Assembly (NCBI RefSeq): GCF_002019645.1
Contig: NZ_KV917374.1
Location: 2,368,696 to 2,432,695, forward strand
Direction of reading: 5' to 3'
DNA length: 64,000 nt
Source: Litchfieldia alkalitelluris
Lineage (GTDB): Bacteria; Bacillota; Bacilli; Bacillales; Bacillaceae_L
Shown here piece after piece: positions 37,373 through 47,808 of the stretch (position 1 is its first letter; the number at the start of each line of letters is the position of its first letter). Below the pieces are notes generated by a model, which saw nothing but the letters and a program-made list of their open reading frames with translations, had not been told where the DNA came from and ran no database searches. The position numbers and the translations under genes are program-made.

Positions 37373-40006
37373 ATGAAAAAGCTAACATCTGCGGAAGTTA
37401 GACAAATGTTTCTTGACTTTTTTAAGGAAAAAGGCCATAGTGTTGAACCTAGTGCTTCACTAGTACCACATGAAGACCCTTCACTATTATGGATCAATAG
37501 TGGTGTAGCTACATTGAAAAAATACTTTGATGGACGAGTCATTCCAGAGAATCCACGTATCTGTAATGCTCAAAAATCAATCCGTACAAATGATATTGAA
37601 AATGTGGGGAAAACGGCTCGTCACCATACATTTTTTGAAATGCTTGGTAACTTTTCAATTGGTGATTATTTTAAAGAAGAGGCAATTGTCTGGGCTTGGG
37701 AATTTCTAACTAGTAAAGATTGGGTTGGGTTTGATCCAGAAAAGCTTTCCGTAACGATTCATCCTGAAGATGATGAAGCATTTAAAATGTGGACAGAACT
37801 AGTTGGTGTTCCGGAAGAGCGTATTATCCGACTAGAGGGGAACTTCTGGGATATTGGTGAAGGACCAAGTGGACCCAATACAGAAATTTTCTATGACCGT
37901 GGTGAAAAGTACGGAAATGATCCAGAAGATCCGGAATTATATCCAGGTGGAGAAAATGAACGCTATTTGGAAGTGTGGAATTTGGTATTTTCAGAGTTCA
38001 ACCATAATCCAGATCATACATACACTCCACTGCCAAAGAAAAACATTGATACTGGTATGGGACTTGAGAGAATGGTATCCGTTATTCAGGATACACCGAC
38101 AAACTTCGAAACTGATCTTTTTATGCCTATTATTCAGGCAACGGAGAAAATCTCGGGGGTAAAATATGGTGAGAAAAAGGAACTAGATGTTTCCTTTAAG
38201 GTTATTGCAGACCATATTCGTACTGTAGCATTTGCAGTTGGGGATGGAGCTCTTCCATCCAATGAAGGTAGAGGCTATGTTTTACGTAGATTATTAAGAA
38301 GAGCTGTTCGTTATGCAAAGCAAATTGATATTAACCGTCCATTTATGTATGACTTAGTTCCAGTTGTGGCTGATATCATGGTTGACTTTTATCCAGAGGT
38401 TACGGCTAAAAAGGACTTTATTCAAAAGGTAATTAAGAACGAAGAAGAGCGTTTTCATGAAACATTACATGAAGGCTTAGTCATTTTATCGAATGTGATT
38501 GCAAAACAAAAGGAACAAGGTAGTGATGTTGTTCCAGGAGCAGATGTTTTCCGATTATATGATACATACGGCTTCCCAGTAGAATTAACGGAAGAATATG
38601 CAGAAGAAGAGCAGATGAAAATTGACCATGAAGGCTTTGAAGTTGAAATGGACAATCAACGTTCAAGAGCACGTGCTGCTCGACAAGATGTTGGATCAAT
38701 GCAAGTTCAAAGTGGTGTGCTTGGAGAAATTAAGGTTGAAAGTGAATTTATTGGCTATGACAAACTGGAGTCAGATTCTACTATTTTAGTGATTGTAAAG
38801 AATGGTGAAATTATTGAATCGGCTGCAGAAGGTGAAGAGGTTCAAGTGATTTTGGATAAAACTCCTTTCTATGCAGAAAGTGGTGGTCAAATTGCCGATG
38901 AAGGAATCCTTTCAAATAACGAGTCCACACTTGCTGTGAAGGATGTTCAAAAAGCACCTAATGGTCAAAACCTTCACAAAGTGGTAGTGAAAAAAGGCTC
39001 ACTTGCTACAGGTCAAGTATTTACAGCTGTCGTAAATAAGGAAAACCGAAGCGAGGTTATTAAAAACCATACGGCAACACATCTTTTGCATCAAGCACTA
39101 AAGGATGTTTTGGGCAATCATGTTAACCAAGCAGGATCTCAAGTTACTGCGGGAAGACTTCGCTTTGACTTCTCTCATTTTGGACAGGTTAAGCAGGATG
39201 AGCTAGAAAAAATTGAGGCGATTGTAAACGACCAAATTTGGAGAAGCTTACAAGTAGACATTGATTACAAATCACTAGATGAAGCGAAAGCAATGGGTGC
39301 AATGGCTTTATTCGGTGAAAAGTACGGTAAAGTCGTTCGTGTTGTTCAAGTAGGCAATTATAGTTTAGAGCTATGTGGTGGATGTCATGTCCCTAATACT
39401 GCGACAATTGGATTATTTAAAATTGTATCTGAAACTGGAATAGGTGCAGGAACAAGAAGAATTGAAGCTGTAACAGGACAAGGTGCTTATAAATTAATGA
39501 ACGATCAAGTTAAATTGCTTCATGAATTAGCAACTACACTAAAAACGAATCAAAAAGATATTCCAACGAGAATTGATTCATTACTAGAAGAGCTGCGAGG
39601 GTTACAACGGGAAAATGAGTCACTATCAGCTAAACTAGGGAATATTGAAGCGGGTAGTCTAGTAGATAAAGCAACCAAGATTGGTGATGTAACAGTGCTT
39701 TACAGTACTGTGAATCCTACTGATATGAATAATCTTCGTACAATGGTAGATGATTTAAAAGAAAAATTAGGATCTGCTGTAATTGTTTTAGGTTCTGTAA
39801 ATGAAGGTAAAGTTAATATTACAGCGGGTGTTACCAAGGATTTAATTGAAAAAGGTTACCACGCAGGTAAACTTATTAAAGAGGTTGCTACACGCTGCGG
39901 CGGAGGCGGTGGAGGCCGTCCTGATATGGCCCAAGCTGGTGGGAAAAATCCAGATCAATTACAAGATGCACTAAACTTTGTTGAAGAATGGGTGAAATCC
40001 ATTTGA
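37373..40006 (+). CDS. alaS: Alanyl-tRNA synthetase
   Basis: 877 residues. Class II catalytic domain (about 1-240, including [14 protein letters not shown]), middle tRNA-binding domain, editing domain with [11 protein letters not shown] near 565 and CGGCHV near 668 for zinc-dependent deacylation, coiled coil near 735 and the C-Ala domain with the glycine run [16 protein letters not shown] near 843. AGGAGG precedes the ATG. Regulated by the T-box just upstream. Confidence 0.97.
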   Translation: MKKLTSAEVRQMFLDFFKEKGHSVEPSASLVPHEDPSLLWINSGVATLKKYFDGRVIPENPRICNAQKSIRTNDIENVGKTARHHTFFEMLGNFSIGDYFKEEAIVWAWEFLTSKDWVGFDPEKLSVTIHPEDDEAFKMWTELVGVPEERIIRLEGNFWDIGEGPSGPNTEIFYDRGEKYGNDPEDPELYPGGENERYLEVWNLVFSEFNHNPDHTYTPLPKKNIDTGMGLERMVSVIQDTPTNFETDLFMPIIQATEKISGVKYGEKKELDVSFKVIADHIRTVAFAVGDGALPSNEGRGYVLRRLLRRAVRYAKQIDINRPFMYDLVPVVADIMVDFYPEVTAKKDFIQKVIKNEEERFHETLHEGLVILSNVIAKQKEQGSDVVPGADVFRLYDTYGFPVELTEEYAEEEQMKIDHEGFEVEMDNQRSRARAARQDVGSMQVQSGVLGEIKVESEFIGYDKLESDSTILVIVKNGEIIESAAEGEEVQVILDKTPFYAESGGQIADEGILSNNESTLAVKDVQKAPNGQNLHKVVVKKGSLATGQVFTAVVNKENRSEVIKNHTATHLLHQALKDVLGNHVNQAGSQVTAGRLRFDFSHFGQVKQDELEKIEAIVNDQIWRSLQVDIDYKSLDEAKAMGAMALFGEKYGKVVRVVQVGNYSLELCGGCHVPNTATIGLFKIVSETGIGAGTRRIEAVTGQGAYKLMNDQVKLLHELATTLKTNQKDIPTRIDSLLEELRGLQRENESLSAKLGNIEAGSLVDKATKIGDVTVLYSTVNPTDMNNLRTMVDDLKEKLGSAVIVLGSVNEGKVNITAGVTKDLIEKGYHAGKLIKEVATRCGGGGGGRPDMAQAGGKNPDQLQDALNFVEEWVKSI

Positions 40007-40137
40007 TAATGGATAAACTTGGTGTAGAATGAGATTAAGAGTGATTCTTTGAAAAAGGATACTTCCCAAGTAATGATTAAAAGTCTAGAAGTGTCTATAT
40101 TTTAAAGAAGAGTCTAAAGAGCGAGGTGCAAGGGCGA

Positions 40138-40404
40138 ATGAGTTCATTTGATAAAACAATGAAGTTTAACTTTCAAGAAGAACCAATTGAAACCAATGTG
40201 AATGAAGTTTTGTTTAAAGTATATGATGCACTGCAGGAAAAAGGCTATAATCCTATTAATCAAATTGTTGGATACCTGCTCTCGGGTGACCCTGCGTATA
40301 TTCCAAGACACAACGATGCTAGAAATATTATCAGAAAGTTAGAACGCGATGAATTAATCGAGGAGTTAGTAAAATCGTATTTAAAGTCTAACCGTGAGGG
40401 GTAA
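40138..40404 (+). CDS. ireB: IreB-family regulatory phosphoprotein (YrzL, DUF965)
   Basis: 88 residues from ATG 40138; GAGGTG at 40123-40128 is the site. Starts [15 protein letters not shown] with the conserved N-terminal Thr, followed by [19 protein letters not shown]. IreB in Enterococcus is phosphorylated on N-terminal Thr by the PASTA kinase IreK. Same order alaS-ireB-ruvX-yrzB as in most Firmicutes; six bases before ruvX. Confidence 0.93.
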   Translation: MSSFDKTMKFNFQEEPIETNVNEVLFKVYDALQEKGYNPINQIVGYLLSGDPAYIPRHNDARNIIRKLERDELIEELVKSYLKSNREG

Positions 40405-40409
40405 ACTAA

Positions 40410-40826
40410 ATGCGAGTTCTTGGATTAGATGTTGGTTCTAAAACCATTGGTGTAGCTGTTAGCGACGAAATGGGTTGGACTGCGCAAGGAATTGAAACAA
40501 TAAAGATTAACGAAGAAAGACAACAATTTGGCTTGCAGCGGCTGGGTGAAATTATTAGACAATATCAGGTTGAATCGGTTGTCATAGGATTACCTAAGAA
40601 CATGAATGGGACAATTGGCCCAAGAGGTGAGGCAAGCCAAAGCTTTGCGAAATTGGTAGAAGAAGAATTTTCAGTCCCTACTATTTTATGGGACGAGCGT
40701 CTGTCAACCATGGCAGCTGAAAGAGTGCTGCTAGAGGCAGATGTTAGTCGAGCAAAAAGAAAGAAAGTAATTGATAAGATGGCGGCAGTCATGATATTGC
40801 AAGGCTATCTAAACAGTAAAAATTGA
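40410..40826 (+). CDS. ruvX: YqgF/RuvX Holliday-junction-resolvase-like nuclease (YrrK)
   Basis: 138 residues, RNase H fold. Acidic residues visible: [14 protein letters not shown] (Asp7), DERLST (about 95) and the C-terminal [14 protein letters not shown] (Asp about 127). Family members process the 5' end of pre-16S rRNA or nick branched DNA. Lies within the ireB-ruvX-yrzB unit. Confidence 0.93.
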   Translation: MRVLGLDVGSKTIGVAVSDEMGWTAQGIETIKINEERQQFGLQRLGEIIRQYQVESVVIGLPKNMNGTIGPRGEASQSFAKLVEEEFSVPTILWDERLSTMAAERVLLEADVSRAKRKKVIDKMAAVMILQGYLNSKN

Positions 40827-40839
40827 TGAGGTGACTATA

Positions 40840-41130
40840 ATGGAACATGGTGAAAAGCAAATTACAGTTATAGATGAAGAAGGAAACGAACAGCTTTGTG
40901 AAGTTTTATTTACGTTTGAATCACAAGAATTTAATAAATCATACGTACTTTATTATCCAGTCGGTGCTGATGAAGATGATGCAGAAGACATCGAAATTCA
41001 CGCTTCAAGCTTTACTGGCAATGAAGACGGAGAAGATGGAGAACTTCAACCTGTAGAAACAGATGAAGAGTGGGACATGATTGAAGAAATGCTAAATACA
41101 TTTCTTGATGAAGAAGAAGGCGAACAATAA
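40840..41130 (+). CDS. yrzB: DUF1292 protein YrzB
   Basis: 96 residues from ATG 40840 (GAGGTG 40828-40833 upstream). Beta-rich first half ([20 protein letters not shown]) and a very acidic tail ([11 protein letters not shown] ... DEEEGEQ). Function unknown; conserved neighbour of ruvX. Confidence 0.9.
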   Translation: MEHGEKQITVIDEEGNEQLCEVLFTFESQEFNKSYVLYYPVGADEDDAEDIEIHASSFTGNEDGEDGELQPVETDEEWDMIEEMLNTFLDEEEGEQ

Positions 41131-41140
41131 TCGCTTAATA

Positions 41141-41189
41141 AAAAGCCTGGCTGTAAGTGTTGTTACACTTTCAGCCAGGCTTTTTTTTT
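41141..41189 (+). terminator. Terminator of alaS-yrzB
   Basis: 13-bp stem AAAAGCCTGGCTG / CAGCCAGGCTTTT with a run of nine T residues. Confidence 0.85.
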
Positions 41190-41440
41190 GCACCATGTAG
41201 TATGAAAATAGTGCATTCACCTAGTGTGGAATGAGCGGAGAGCCACTTGACTCCCGCGGTATCCCGCGAGTGGATCGTAGTTGCATGGAACTCCACAACC
41301 AAAGTTATTTTGGGGGTAGACACCTATGCGATTGAGTATTTACACCAAGGAGTAAGCAAGGGGGGCGCAGCACATGGAACTCCACAACCATAGTTATTTT
41401 TGAATGAAATAAAATGTGGCACCATGGAGATGGAGCTCTC
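41190..41440. repeat. Internally deleted copies of element A
   Basis: 41190-41330 keeps both ends (GCACCATG, TGTGGAATGAGCGGAGAGCC ... ATGGAACTCCACAACC, GGGGGTAGAC) but lacks most of the central palindrome. 41369-41440 repeats the 3' part and the GCACCATGGAG junction. No gene in this gap. Confidence 0.8.
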
Positions 41441-41542
41441 CCTCATTAAATTACTCCATGCTATGCATCAAAATGCTACTCTTAAAGAAAAATAATCCTA
41501 GGAATTTTGGAAGGAATTGACGAAATTCATAAAAAAATGTAG

Positions 41543-41548
41543 TATAAT
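41543..41548 (+). promoter_or_regulatory. Possible -10 box of mltG
   Basis: TATAAT at 41543-41548; TTGACG at 41517-41522 would give a long 20-bp spacer, so the promoter is uncertain. Confidence 0.4.
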
Positions 41549-41576
41549 ATTTCGAGTGAGAGGAGGAAATTACAAC

Positions 41577-42710
41577 ATGTCTGAATCACCTAAACATAAA
41601 AAAAATCATAGAGATAAACTTCTAGAACTTCAAGGTGAAGCTAGAGTTGTTAGAAAAATAGTACTTATTCTATTTATTGTTATACTATTAGTTATTTCAG
41701 GAATTGTCGGTGGTGGATATTTATATATCAAATCCGCTCTACAACCTGTAGATCCTGAAAATACAAAAGAAGTAAATGTGACAATTCCAATCGGTTCATC
41801 GCCTACTGCTATTGCAAATATATTAGAGGAAAATGGGATTGTTAAAGATGCAAAAGTATTCCGCTATTATACTAAATTTAAAAATGAATCTGGGTTCCAA
41901 GCGGGAGATTATCAACTAACTCCAGCAATGACTTTTACAGAAATTATTTCAAGCTTGAAAACGGGACGAGTATTGGAAGAAGCTGTTTTCTCAATTACAC
42001 TTCCAGAAGGAAAGCAATTAGTAGAAATTGTAAAGATAATTGCTAGTAAAACCAATCATAGTGAAGATGAAGTATTGGAAAAATTAACAGATGAAAAATT
42101 TATTGCAGAACTAATGCAGATGTATCCAACACTACTTTCAAATGATATTTTACATGAGGATGTTAAGTATGCGTTAGAAGGATATTTATATCCGGCAACA
42201 TATCCTTATTATAAAGAAGCAAAAGATTTATCCATTGAAGAGGTTATAAGGCCAATGTTAGATCAAACAAATAAAATTGTCGAGGAGCTTGCTACTGAAA
42301 TTTCGTTCCGTGAGTTTTCTCCACATACACTACTAACAATGGCATCACTTATTGAGGAAGAAGCAACTGGAAAGACCGATCGTGAGAAAATCTCTGGTGT
42401 ATTTGTTAATCGAATGGACATTGATATGCCACTTCAAACAGACCCAACGGTTATTTACGCTCTTGGTGAGCACAGGGAACGTTTATTTTTCAAGGATTAT
42501 GAGGTTAATGATCCTTATAACACATATCAAATTCAGGGATTACCACCTGGTCCAATCGCAAATGCAGGTTTAGACTCGATCAAGGCAGCATTAAATCCTG
42601 CTGATATTTCATCTTTATATTTCTTGGCTGATAAAGAAGGTAATGTTCATTATTCTGATACGTTGGAAGAGCATAACCGCAAGATAGCCCAATATATTAC
42701 TAATCAATAA
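41577..42710 (+). CDS. mltG: Endolytic murein transglycosylase MltG (YrrL)
   Basis: 377 residues from ATG 41577, ten bases after AGGAGG. Cytoplasmic basic N terminus, one membrane helix (about 26-50), LysM-like region (VNVTIPIGSSPTAIANILEE) and YceG domain with the catalytic Glu in LIEEEATGKTDREKISGVF (about 256), LQTDPTVIYAL and the YNTYQIQGLPPGPIANAG signature. Cuts nascent glycan strands at the membrane and sets chain length. Confidence 0.94.
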   Translation: MSESPKHKKNHRDKLLELQGEARVVRKIVLILFIVILLVISGIVGGGYLYIKSALQPVDPENTKEVNVTIPIGSSPTAIANILEENGIVKDAKVFRYYTKFKNESGFQAGDYQLTPAMTFTEIISSLKTGRVLEEAVFSITLPEGKQLVEIVKIIASKTNHSEDEVLEKLTDEKFIAELMQMYPTLLSNDILHEDVKYALEGYLYPATYPYYKEAKDLSIEEVIRPMLDQTNKIVEELATEISFREFSPHTLLTMASLIEEEATGKTDREKISGVFVNRMDIDMPLQTDPTVIYALGEHRERLFFKDYEVNDPYNTYQIQGLPPGPIANAGLDSIKAALNPADISSLYFLADKEGNVHYSDTLEEHNRKIAQYITNQ

Positions 42711-42720
42711 TACACTCCCA

Positions 42721-42757
42721 GGGGAACGATAATAAATTATATTAGCGTTCCCCTTTT
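42721..42757 (+). terminator. Terminator after mltG
   Basis: Stem GGGGAACG (42721-42728) / CGTTCCCC (42746-42753), then TTTT. Confidence 0.75.
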
Positions 42758-42912
42758 CATTGTGGTAAAATATATCGAGTTGAAAAACAATAGTCATATT
42801 CCTGAAAAATTGGCATAGTAGCCAATTTTCTTTATTGTATTCTCTTTTCTTAATTGCAGCTCTTTATAATGGTTGTGTTTTGTTTTAGGTAGACCTTCCT
42901 GCTAATGAAATA

Positions 42913-43107
42913 TTCGCACTGGAGGATGAAAATGTTGTTAACCTAGTGTTCCAGAGCTGCGAGCCACTTGACTCCTGCGGGATCAGTGGTCTCGTGAGAC
43001 CCCGCAGGAGCCTGCTCCTGGCGACGAGGAGGCTCACGGACCACCCCGCGGAAAGCAAGTGGATCGCAGCTCATGGAACCGCTAACTAAGTAATTATCAG
43101 GGTAGAC
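42913..43107. repeat. Dispersed element A, full copy
   Basis: Runs from GCACTGGAGGATGAAAA to TCAGGGTAGAC. Contains CTCCTGCGGGATC...GACCCCGCAGGAG, GGCGACGAGGAGGCTCACGG and CCGCGGAAAGCAAGTGGATC. Joined by TCTATGCTAATTAAAATTAG to the element B that follows, the same link as at 63482-63501. Confidence 0.92.
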
Positions 43108-43151
43108 ATCTATGCTAATTAAAATTAGCACCATGGAGTATGAAAAATTAT

Positions 43152-43300
43152 ACTTAGCTTAGTGTCTAGCTCCAGGCGCTATCGGCTCGGGGTCATAAGT
43201 CAATCCATCTAGAAGGTTAAAGAGCAACCTTCCAGCCGGCTTGCCTTATGCCTGTCGCCGATGAACGAGCGCCTTCCGCTTTTCTTTTTTCAGGGTAGAC
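43152..43300. repeat. Dispersed element B, full copy
   Basis: From ACTTAGCTTAGTGTCTAGC to CAGGGTAGAC. Outer arms GGCGCTATCGGC / GCCGATGAACGAGCGCC and inner arm AGAAGGTT / AACCTT around AAAGAGC make one long cruciform. The matching copy is at 63524-63671. Confidence 0.92.
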
Positions 43301-43419
43301 AACTATTTTTATATTGCAAAACCGCCTTGCTATTAGAGCATACTAAAACAAATAGATAAATTTTGGATCTGATCAATTGTTCAATCCTTAATATACATGA
43401 AAATGATGGAGGAAATTTA

Positions 43420-44061
43420 ATGGTTTCTGAAGAGCTTATTACCTACCTAGAGTCGTTGATTCAGCCTAGACCTACGTTCATTCAAGAGTTAGAAGCATTT
43501 GCAGAAGAAAATCATGTCCCGATTATGGATAAGATTACAGCTGAGGCGATTCTTCAATTATTGAGAATCTCAAACCCAAAGAGGATTCTTGAAATAGGAA
43601 CGGCTATTGGTTATTCAGCGATTCGAATGGGTCTAACCTTACCAGAAGCAAAAATTGTAACAGTAGAGCGAAACAAGGGTCGCTATGAGCAGGCCATTGA
43701 AAATATTAACACGGCCAATAAAGCCGAACAAATAAACGTCTTGTTCGGGGATGCACTTGAATTAACAGATGAAATAGACAAAAGAGGGCCATATGATGTC
43801 ATTTTCATCGATGCGGCTAAAGGACAATACAAACGTTTCTTTGAAAGCTATGAGGGCTTCCTCGCAGATCAAGGGTTGATTATTACAGACAATGTACTTT
43901 TTAAGGGCTTAGTTGTGAAGGAAATAGAGGATAAGCGAAAAAGACAGTTAGTAGACAAAATAAAGATGTATAATGAATGGCTATCTAGTCATCCGAACTA
44001 TGTAACAACCATTCTCCCAGTGGGTGATGGAATAGCGATTAGTAAAAAAAGAGGTGTTTGA
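43420..44061 (+). CDS. trmR: tRNA 5-hydroxyuridine methyltransferase TrmR (YrrM)
   Basis: 213 residues from ATG 43420 (GGAGGAAA upstream). Class I SAM methyltransferase of the O-methyltransferase type: SAM-binding ILEIGTAIGYS near 56, TVERNKGRYEQA near 80, metal/acidic motif IFIDAAKGQY near 128. In B. subtilis YrrM methylates ho5U34 to mo5U34. The two hydroxylation proteins are encoded directly downstream, one base away. Confidence 0.92.
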   Translation: MVSEELITYLESLIQPRPTFIQELEAFAEENHVPIMDKITAEAILQLLRISNPKRILEIGTAIGYSAIRMGLTLPEAKIVTVERNKGRYEQAIENINTANKAEQINVLFGDALELTDEIDKRGPYDVIFIDAAKGQYKRFFESYEGFLADQGLIITDNVLFKGLVVKEIEDKRKRQLVDKIKMYNEWLSSHPNYVTTILPVGDGIAISKKRGV

Positions 44062-44062
44062 T

Positions 44063-44992
44063 ATGAAAAAGCCTGAGTTATTATTAACTCCAACAGCTGT
44101 CCAAGACATTGAAAAGCTTGCAGAGGCAGGAGCAGATGCATTTGTAATTGGAGAACAGCGTTTTGGTTTGCGTTTAGCTGGAGACTTTTCTAAAGAAGAA
44201 GTAAAGCAAGCGATTGAAGTTGCACATGGTCTAAATAAAAAAGTTTATGTAGCTGTCAATGCTTTATTTCATAATGATAAAATTGATGATTTATATGAAT
44301 ACCTTCCGTACTTACAATCCCTGAATGCTGATGGAGTAATCTTTGGGGACCCTGCAGTATTAATGGTTGCAAAAGAAGTAGCACCACACCTAAAGCTACA
44401 TTGGAACACTGAAATGACAGCAACCAACTGGTTTACCTGTAATTATTGGGGCAAAAAAGGTGCAAAAAGAGCTGTTGTAGCTCGTGAATTAAATATGGAT
44501 GCAATTGTAGAAATTAAAGAAAATGCCGAGGTCGAGATTGAAGTCCAAGTTCATGGCATGACAAATATGTTCCAGTCAAAGCGTTCATTAATTGGGAACT
44601 ACTTTGAGTATCAAGGAACAATAATGGAGATTGAAAACCGTAAGCAAGAAAAAAATATGTTTTTATATGATAAAGAACGTGACAACAAATATCCAATTTT
44701 TGAAGACGAAAATGGAACACATATTATGAGTCCTAATGATATTTGCATTATTGATGAGCTTGAGGAAATGATCGATGCTGGGATTGATAGCTTTAAAATT
44801 GATGGTATTTTAAAATCCTCAGAATATTTAGTTGAGGTTACAAGACGTTATCGAAAAGCCATTGACCTCTGTGTCAACGATCGTGATCAATATGAAGTAA
44901 TTAAGGATGATTTATTAAAGGAGTTAGAAGAACTTCAGCCACCCAATCGTCCATTAGATACAGGATTCTTTTTCAAGGAAACAGTTTATTAA
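44063..44992 (+). CDS. trhP1: tRNA uridine-34 hydroxylation protein TrhP1 (U32 peptidase family, YrrN)
   Basis: 309 residues from ATG 44063 (GAGGTG six bases upstream; GTG 44054 lies in it). U32-family fold with PELLLTPTAVQDIEKLAEAG and HWNTEMTATNWFTCNYWG. It lacks the four-cysteine iron-sulfur cluster seen in TrhP2, as is usual for this shorter partner. Together with TrhP2 it forms ho5U34 from a prephenate-derived source. Confidence 0.9.
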   Translation: MKKPELLLTPTAVQDIEKLAEAGADAFVIGEQRFGLRLAGDFSKEEVKQAIEVAHGLNKKVYVAVNALFHNDKIDDLYEYLPYLQSLNADGVIFGDPAVLMVAKEVAPHLKLHWNTEMTATNWFTCNYWGKKGAKRAVVARELNMDAIVEIKENAEVEIEVQVHGMTNMFQSKRSLIGNYFEYQGTIMEIENRKQEKNMFLYDKERDNKYPIFEDENGTHIMSPNDICIIDELEEMIDAGIDSFKIDGILKSSEYLVEVTRRYRKAIDLCVNDRDQYEVIKDDLLKELEELQPPNRPLDTGFFFKETVY

Positions 44993-45080
44993 TTTGCCAT
45001 CAAACATCTAAACACGATTATATTAGGATATCGCGGAGAGAAAAAAGCAACTTGATTAATTAGTACAAGGAGGAACGTTC

Positions 45081-46355
45081 ATGGCAACAGTGATGCATGA
45101 TAAAATTTCACAAATTATTGATGGGAAACGTGTGATTGTGAAAAAGCCTGAGTTATTAGCTCCAGCTGGAAGTCTAGAAAAGCTGAAGATTGCAGTTCAT
45201 TACGGAGCAGATGCAGTGTTTATTGGTGGCAAAGAGTTTGGGCTTCGCTCAGGTGCTGATAATTTTTCATTAGAAGAAATGGCAGAGGGAGTTCAATTCG
45301 CTAATAAGTATGGAGCGAAAATCTATGTAACAACAAATATATTTGCTCATAACGAAAATATGGATGGCTTAGATGAGTATTTGGAAGGGTTACAATCCGC
45401 TGGTGTAACAGGGATTATCGTAGCCGACCCACTAATAATTGAAACCTGTCGCAAGGTTGCTCCAAAATTAGAAGTTCATTTAAGTACACAGCAATCTCTT
45501 TCAAACTGGAAGGCAGTGCAGTTTTGGAAGGAAGAAGGACTTGAAAGAGTCGTATTGGCACGAGAAACGAGTGCAGAAGAAGTTCGTGAAATGAAAGAGA
45601 AAGTTGACATTGAAATAGAAGCTTTTATTCACGGTGCAATGTGTATTGCCTACTCAGGCCGTTGTACATTAAGTAACCATATGACTGCACGTGATTCAAA
45701 CCGTGGCGGGTGTTGTCAATCATGTCGTTGGGATTATGATTTATATCAAATGGATGCTGCTCAAGCTGAAAATCCGTTATTTAATGAAGGCGATGCTGCG
45801 TTTGCAATGAGCCCGAAAGATTTAAAATTAATTGAATCGATTCCTAGAATGATTGAACTAGGTGTAGATAGTTTGAAAATTGAAGGCCGTATGAAATCAA
45901 TTCACTATGTTGCGACAGTTGTAAGTGTATACCGTAAAGTAATTGATGCATATTGTGCAGATCCAGAGAACTTTAAAATAAAGCAAGAATGGCTTGAAGA
46001 GCTTGATAAATGTGCAAACAGAGAAACTGCTCCGGCATTCTTTGAGGGTGTACCAGGTTTTAAAGAGCAAATGTTTGGAAACCATAGCAAGAAGACCACT
46101 TATGATTTTGTTGGACTCGTGTTAGACTATAACGAAGAAACAGAAATCGTAACATTGCAACAACGAAACTTTTTCAAGCCAGGAAATGAAGTTGAATTCT
46201 TTGGTCCTGAAATCGAAAACTTTAAGATGGTCATTGATAAAATTTGGGATGAAGAAGGACAGGAACTTGATGCAGCGCGTCATCCACTACAAATTGTTAA
46301 GTTTAAAATTGACAAGCCAGTATTCCCGAATAACATGATGCGAAAGGGGAACTGA
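45081..46355 (+). CDS. trhP2: tRNA uridine-34 hydroxylation protein TrhP2 (U32 peptidase family, YrrO)
   Basis: 424 residues, AGGAGG before ATG 45081. PELLAPAGSLEKLKIAVHYG starts the U32 domain. Cluster cysteines are in GAMCIAYSGRCTLSNH and GGCCQSCRWDYD plus a later CANRE, the pattern for a [4Fe-4S] site. C-terminal beta domain from about 345. Prephenate-dependent hydroxylation of wobble U in tRNAs reading NNN four-codon boxes. Confidence 0.93.
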   Translation: MATVMHDKISQIIDGKRVIVKKPELLAPAGSLEKLKIAVHYGADAVFIGGKEFGLRSGADNFSLEEMAEGVQFANKYGAKIYVTTNIFAHNENMDGLDEYLEGLQSAGVTGIIVADPLIIETCRKVAPKLEVHLSTQQSLSNWKAVQFWKEEGLERVVLARETSAEEVREMKEKVDIEIEAFIHGAMCIAYSGRCTLSNHMTARDSNRGGCCQSCRWDYDLYQMDAAQAENPLFNEGDAAFAMSPKDLKLIESIPRMIELGVDSLKIEGRMKSIHYVATVVSVYRKVIDAYCADPENFKIKQEWLEELDKCANRETAPAFFEGVPGFKEQMFGNHSKKTTYDFVGLVLDYNEETEIVTLQQRNFFKPGNEVEFFGPEIENFKMVIDKIWDEEGQELDAARHPLQIVKFKIDKPVFPNNMMRKGN

Positions 46356-46361
46356 GAAAAC

Positions 46362-46997
46362 ATGGTTAAAAAGCCAATTGTTATTGGCATTGCAGGTGGT
46401 TCAGGCTCTGGTAAGACAAGTGTTACTAAAGCAATATATGAACATTTCCAAGGTCAATCAATCTTAATGATTGAGCAAGATTTTTATTATAAAGATCAAA
46501 GTCATATTTCCTTTGAGGATCGTTTAAATACGAACTATGACCATCCGTTAGCGTTTGATAATGACTTGCTTATAGAGCATATCAACCATTTACTGGATTA
46601 TAAAGCAGTGAATAAGCCAGTATATGATTACAAGAATCATACACGTTCTGATCAAGTAATCCACGTTGATCCAAAGGATGTAATTATTTTAGAAGGTATT
46701 TTAGTTCTAGAAGATGAGCGTCTTCGTAATTTAATGGATATTAAGCTCTTTGTTGATACAGATGCCGACTTGCGTATCCTAAGAAGAATGTTAAGAGATA
46801 TTAATGATCGCGGACGTACAATTGAATCAGTGATCGAACAATATGTTACAGTTGTAAGACCAATGCATAATCAATTTATTGAACCAACCAAAAGATATGC
46901 AGATTTAATCATACCTGAAGGTGGACAAAATCACATCGCGATTGATTTAATGGTCACAAAAATTCAAACAATTCTTGAACAAAATTCCATTTTGTAA
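46362..46997 (+). CDS. udk: Uridine kinase
   Basis: 211 residues. P-loop GGSGSGKTS at 11-19, the substrate motif [15 protein letters not shown] near 60 and [15 protein letters not shown] near 107. Phosphorylates uridine and cytidine with GTP/ATP (pyrimidine salvage). Six bases after trhP2, same operon as in B. subtilis. Confidence 0.96.
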   Translation: MVKKPIVIGIAGGSGSGKTSVTKAIYEHFQGQSILMIEQDFYYKDQSHISFEDRLNTNYDHPLAFDNDLLIEHINHLLDYKAVNKPVYDYKNHTRSDQVIHVDPKDVIILEGILVLEDERLRNLMDIKLFVDTDADLRILRRMLRDINDRGRTIESVIEQYVTVVRPMHNQFIEPTKRYADLIIPEGGQNHIAIDLMVTKIQTILEQNSIL

Positions 46998-47225
46998 TAA
47001 CATATCATAGACAAGTTACATTTTTGACAGCTGAAAATGGGGAAAAGTAAGATCAAGTCCCTTGTTTGATGGAAAGGCAACGTATCAATTTCCCTAAATT
47101 ATACGATTTGCTCTTTCCTATTCTCATACATGTCAAAAAAAGTGTAATAATAATAAAATACATAGATAAAACAATCAGTAATTCTAGGGCGAGTGATTGT
47201 AATACACAGAAGGAGTGAAGGGATT

Positions 47226-47702
47226 ATGGCAATCGAGAAAGTATTTCCAATGACAGAAGCTGGAAAACAAAAATTAGAGCAAGAGCTTGAACAATTAAAG
47301 ACCGTTAAACGTAAAGAGGTTGTTGAACGTATAAAAATCGCAAGAAGCTTTGGAGACTTATCAGAGAACTCTGAATATGATTCTGCTAAGGAAGAACAAG
47401 CATTTGTTGAAGGACGTATCACAACTCTTGAGAATATGATTCGTAATGCAAAAATCATCGAAGAAAATGCAGATAACTCAAATGTAGTATCCCTAGGGAA
47501 AACGGTAACATTTGTTGAATTACCTGATGGTGAAGAAGAAACATATACAATCGTGGGTAGTGCTGAAGCAGATCCATTTGAAGGGAAAATCTCAAACGAT
47601 TCACCAATCGCAAAAAGCTTAATTGGTAAGTCAGTTGATGATCAAGTAACAGTCCAAACTCCTGGTGGAGAAATGCTAGTAAGAATCGTCTCAGTTGGCT
47701 AA
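47226..47702 (+). CDS. greA: Transcription elongation factor GreA
   Basis: 158 residues from ATG 47226 (AGGAG ten bases upstream). N-terminal antiparallel coiled coil with the acidic tip [16 protein letters not shown] near 40-55, and a C-terminal FKBP-like domain with [22 protein letters not shown]. Rescues backtracked RNA polymerase by RNA cleavage. Confidence 0.96.
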   Translation: MAIEKVFPMTEAGKQKLEQELEQLKTVKRKEVVERIKIARSFGDLSENSEYDSAKEEQAFVEGRITTLENMIRNAKIIEENADNSNVVSLGKTVTFVELPDGEEETYTIVGSAEADPFEGKISNDSPIAKSLIGKSVDDQVTVQTPGGEMLVRIVSVG

Positions 47703-47770
47703 ATCATAGTCAAATTAGGTATTTTCAGGATAGTTATTAAAAAATAAATAAACAATTTGTTTTAAAAAGA

Positions 47771-47808
47771 AAACACCTCGTCGACACTGGTTAACGAGGT
47801 GTTTTTTT
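47771..47808 (+). terminator. Terminator of greA that also contains the pbpI ribosome binding site
   Basis: Perfect 11-bp stem AAACACCTCGT (47771-47781) / ACGAGGTGTTT (47794-47804), T run to 47808, directly followed by ATG at 47809. GAGGTG (47796-47801) in the right arm is the only Shine-Dalgarno sequence for pbpI. Confidence 0.85.

Noticed and set aside
42943-43134. Minus-strand ORF with DPLAFRGVVREPPRR (again at 63264-63449)
   Set aside because: It is a frame through dispersed element A and is not preserved in the other copies.
47099-47458. 119-codon minus-strand ORF over greA
   Set aside because: Antisense shadow of greA with no start signal.
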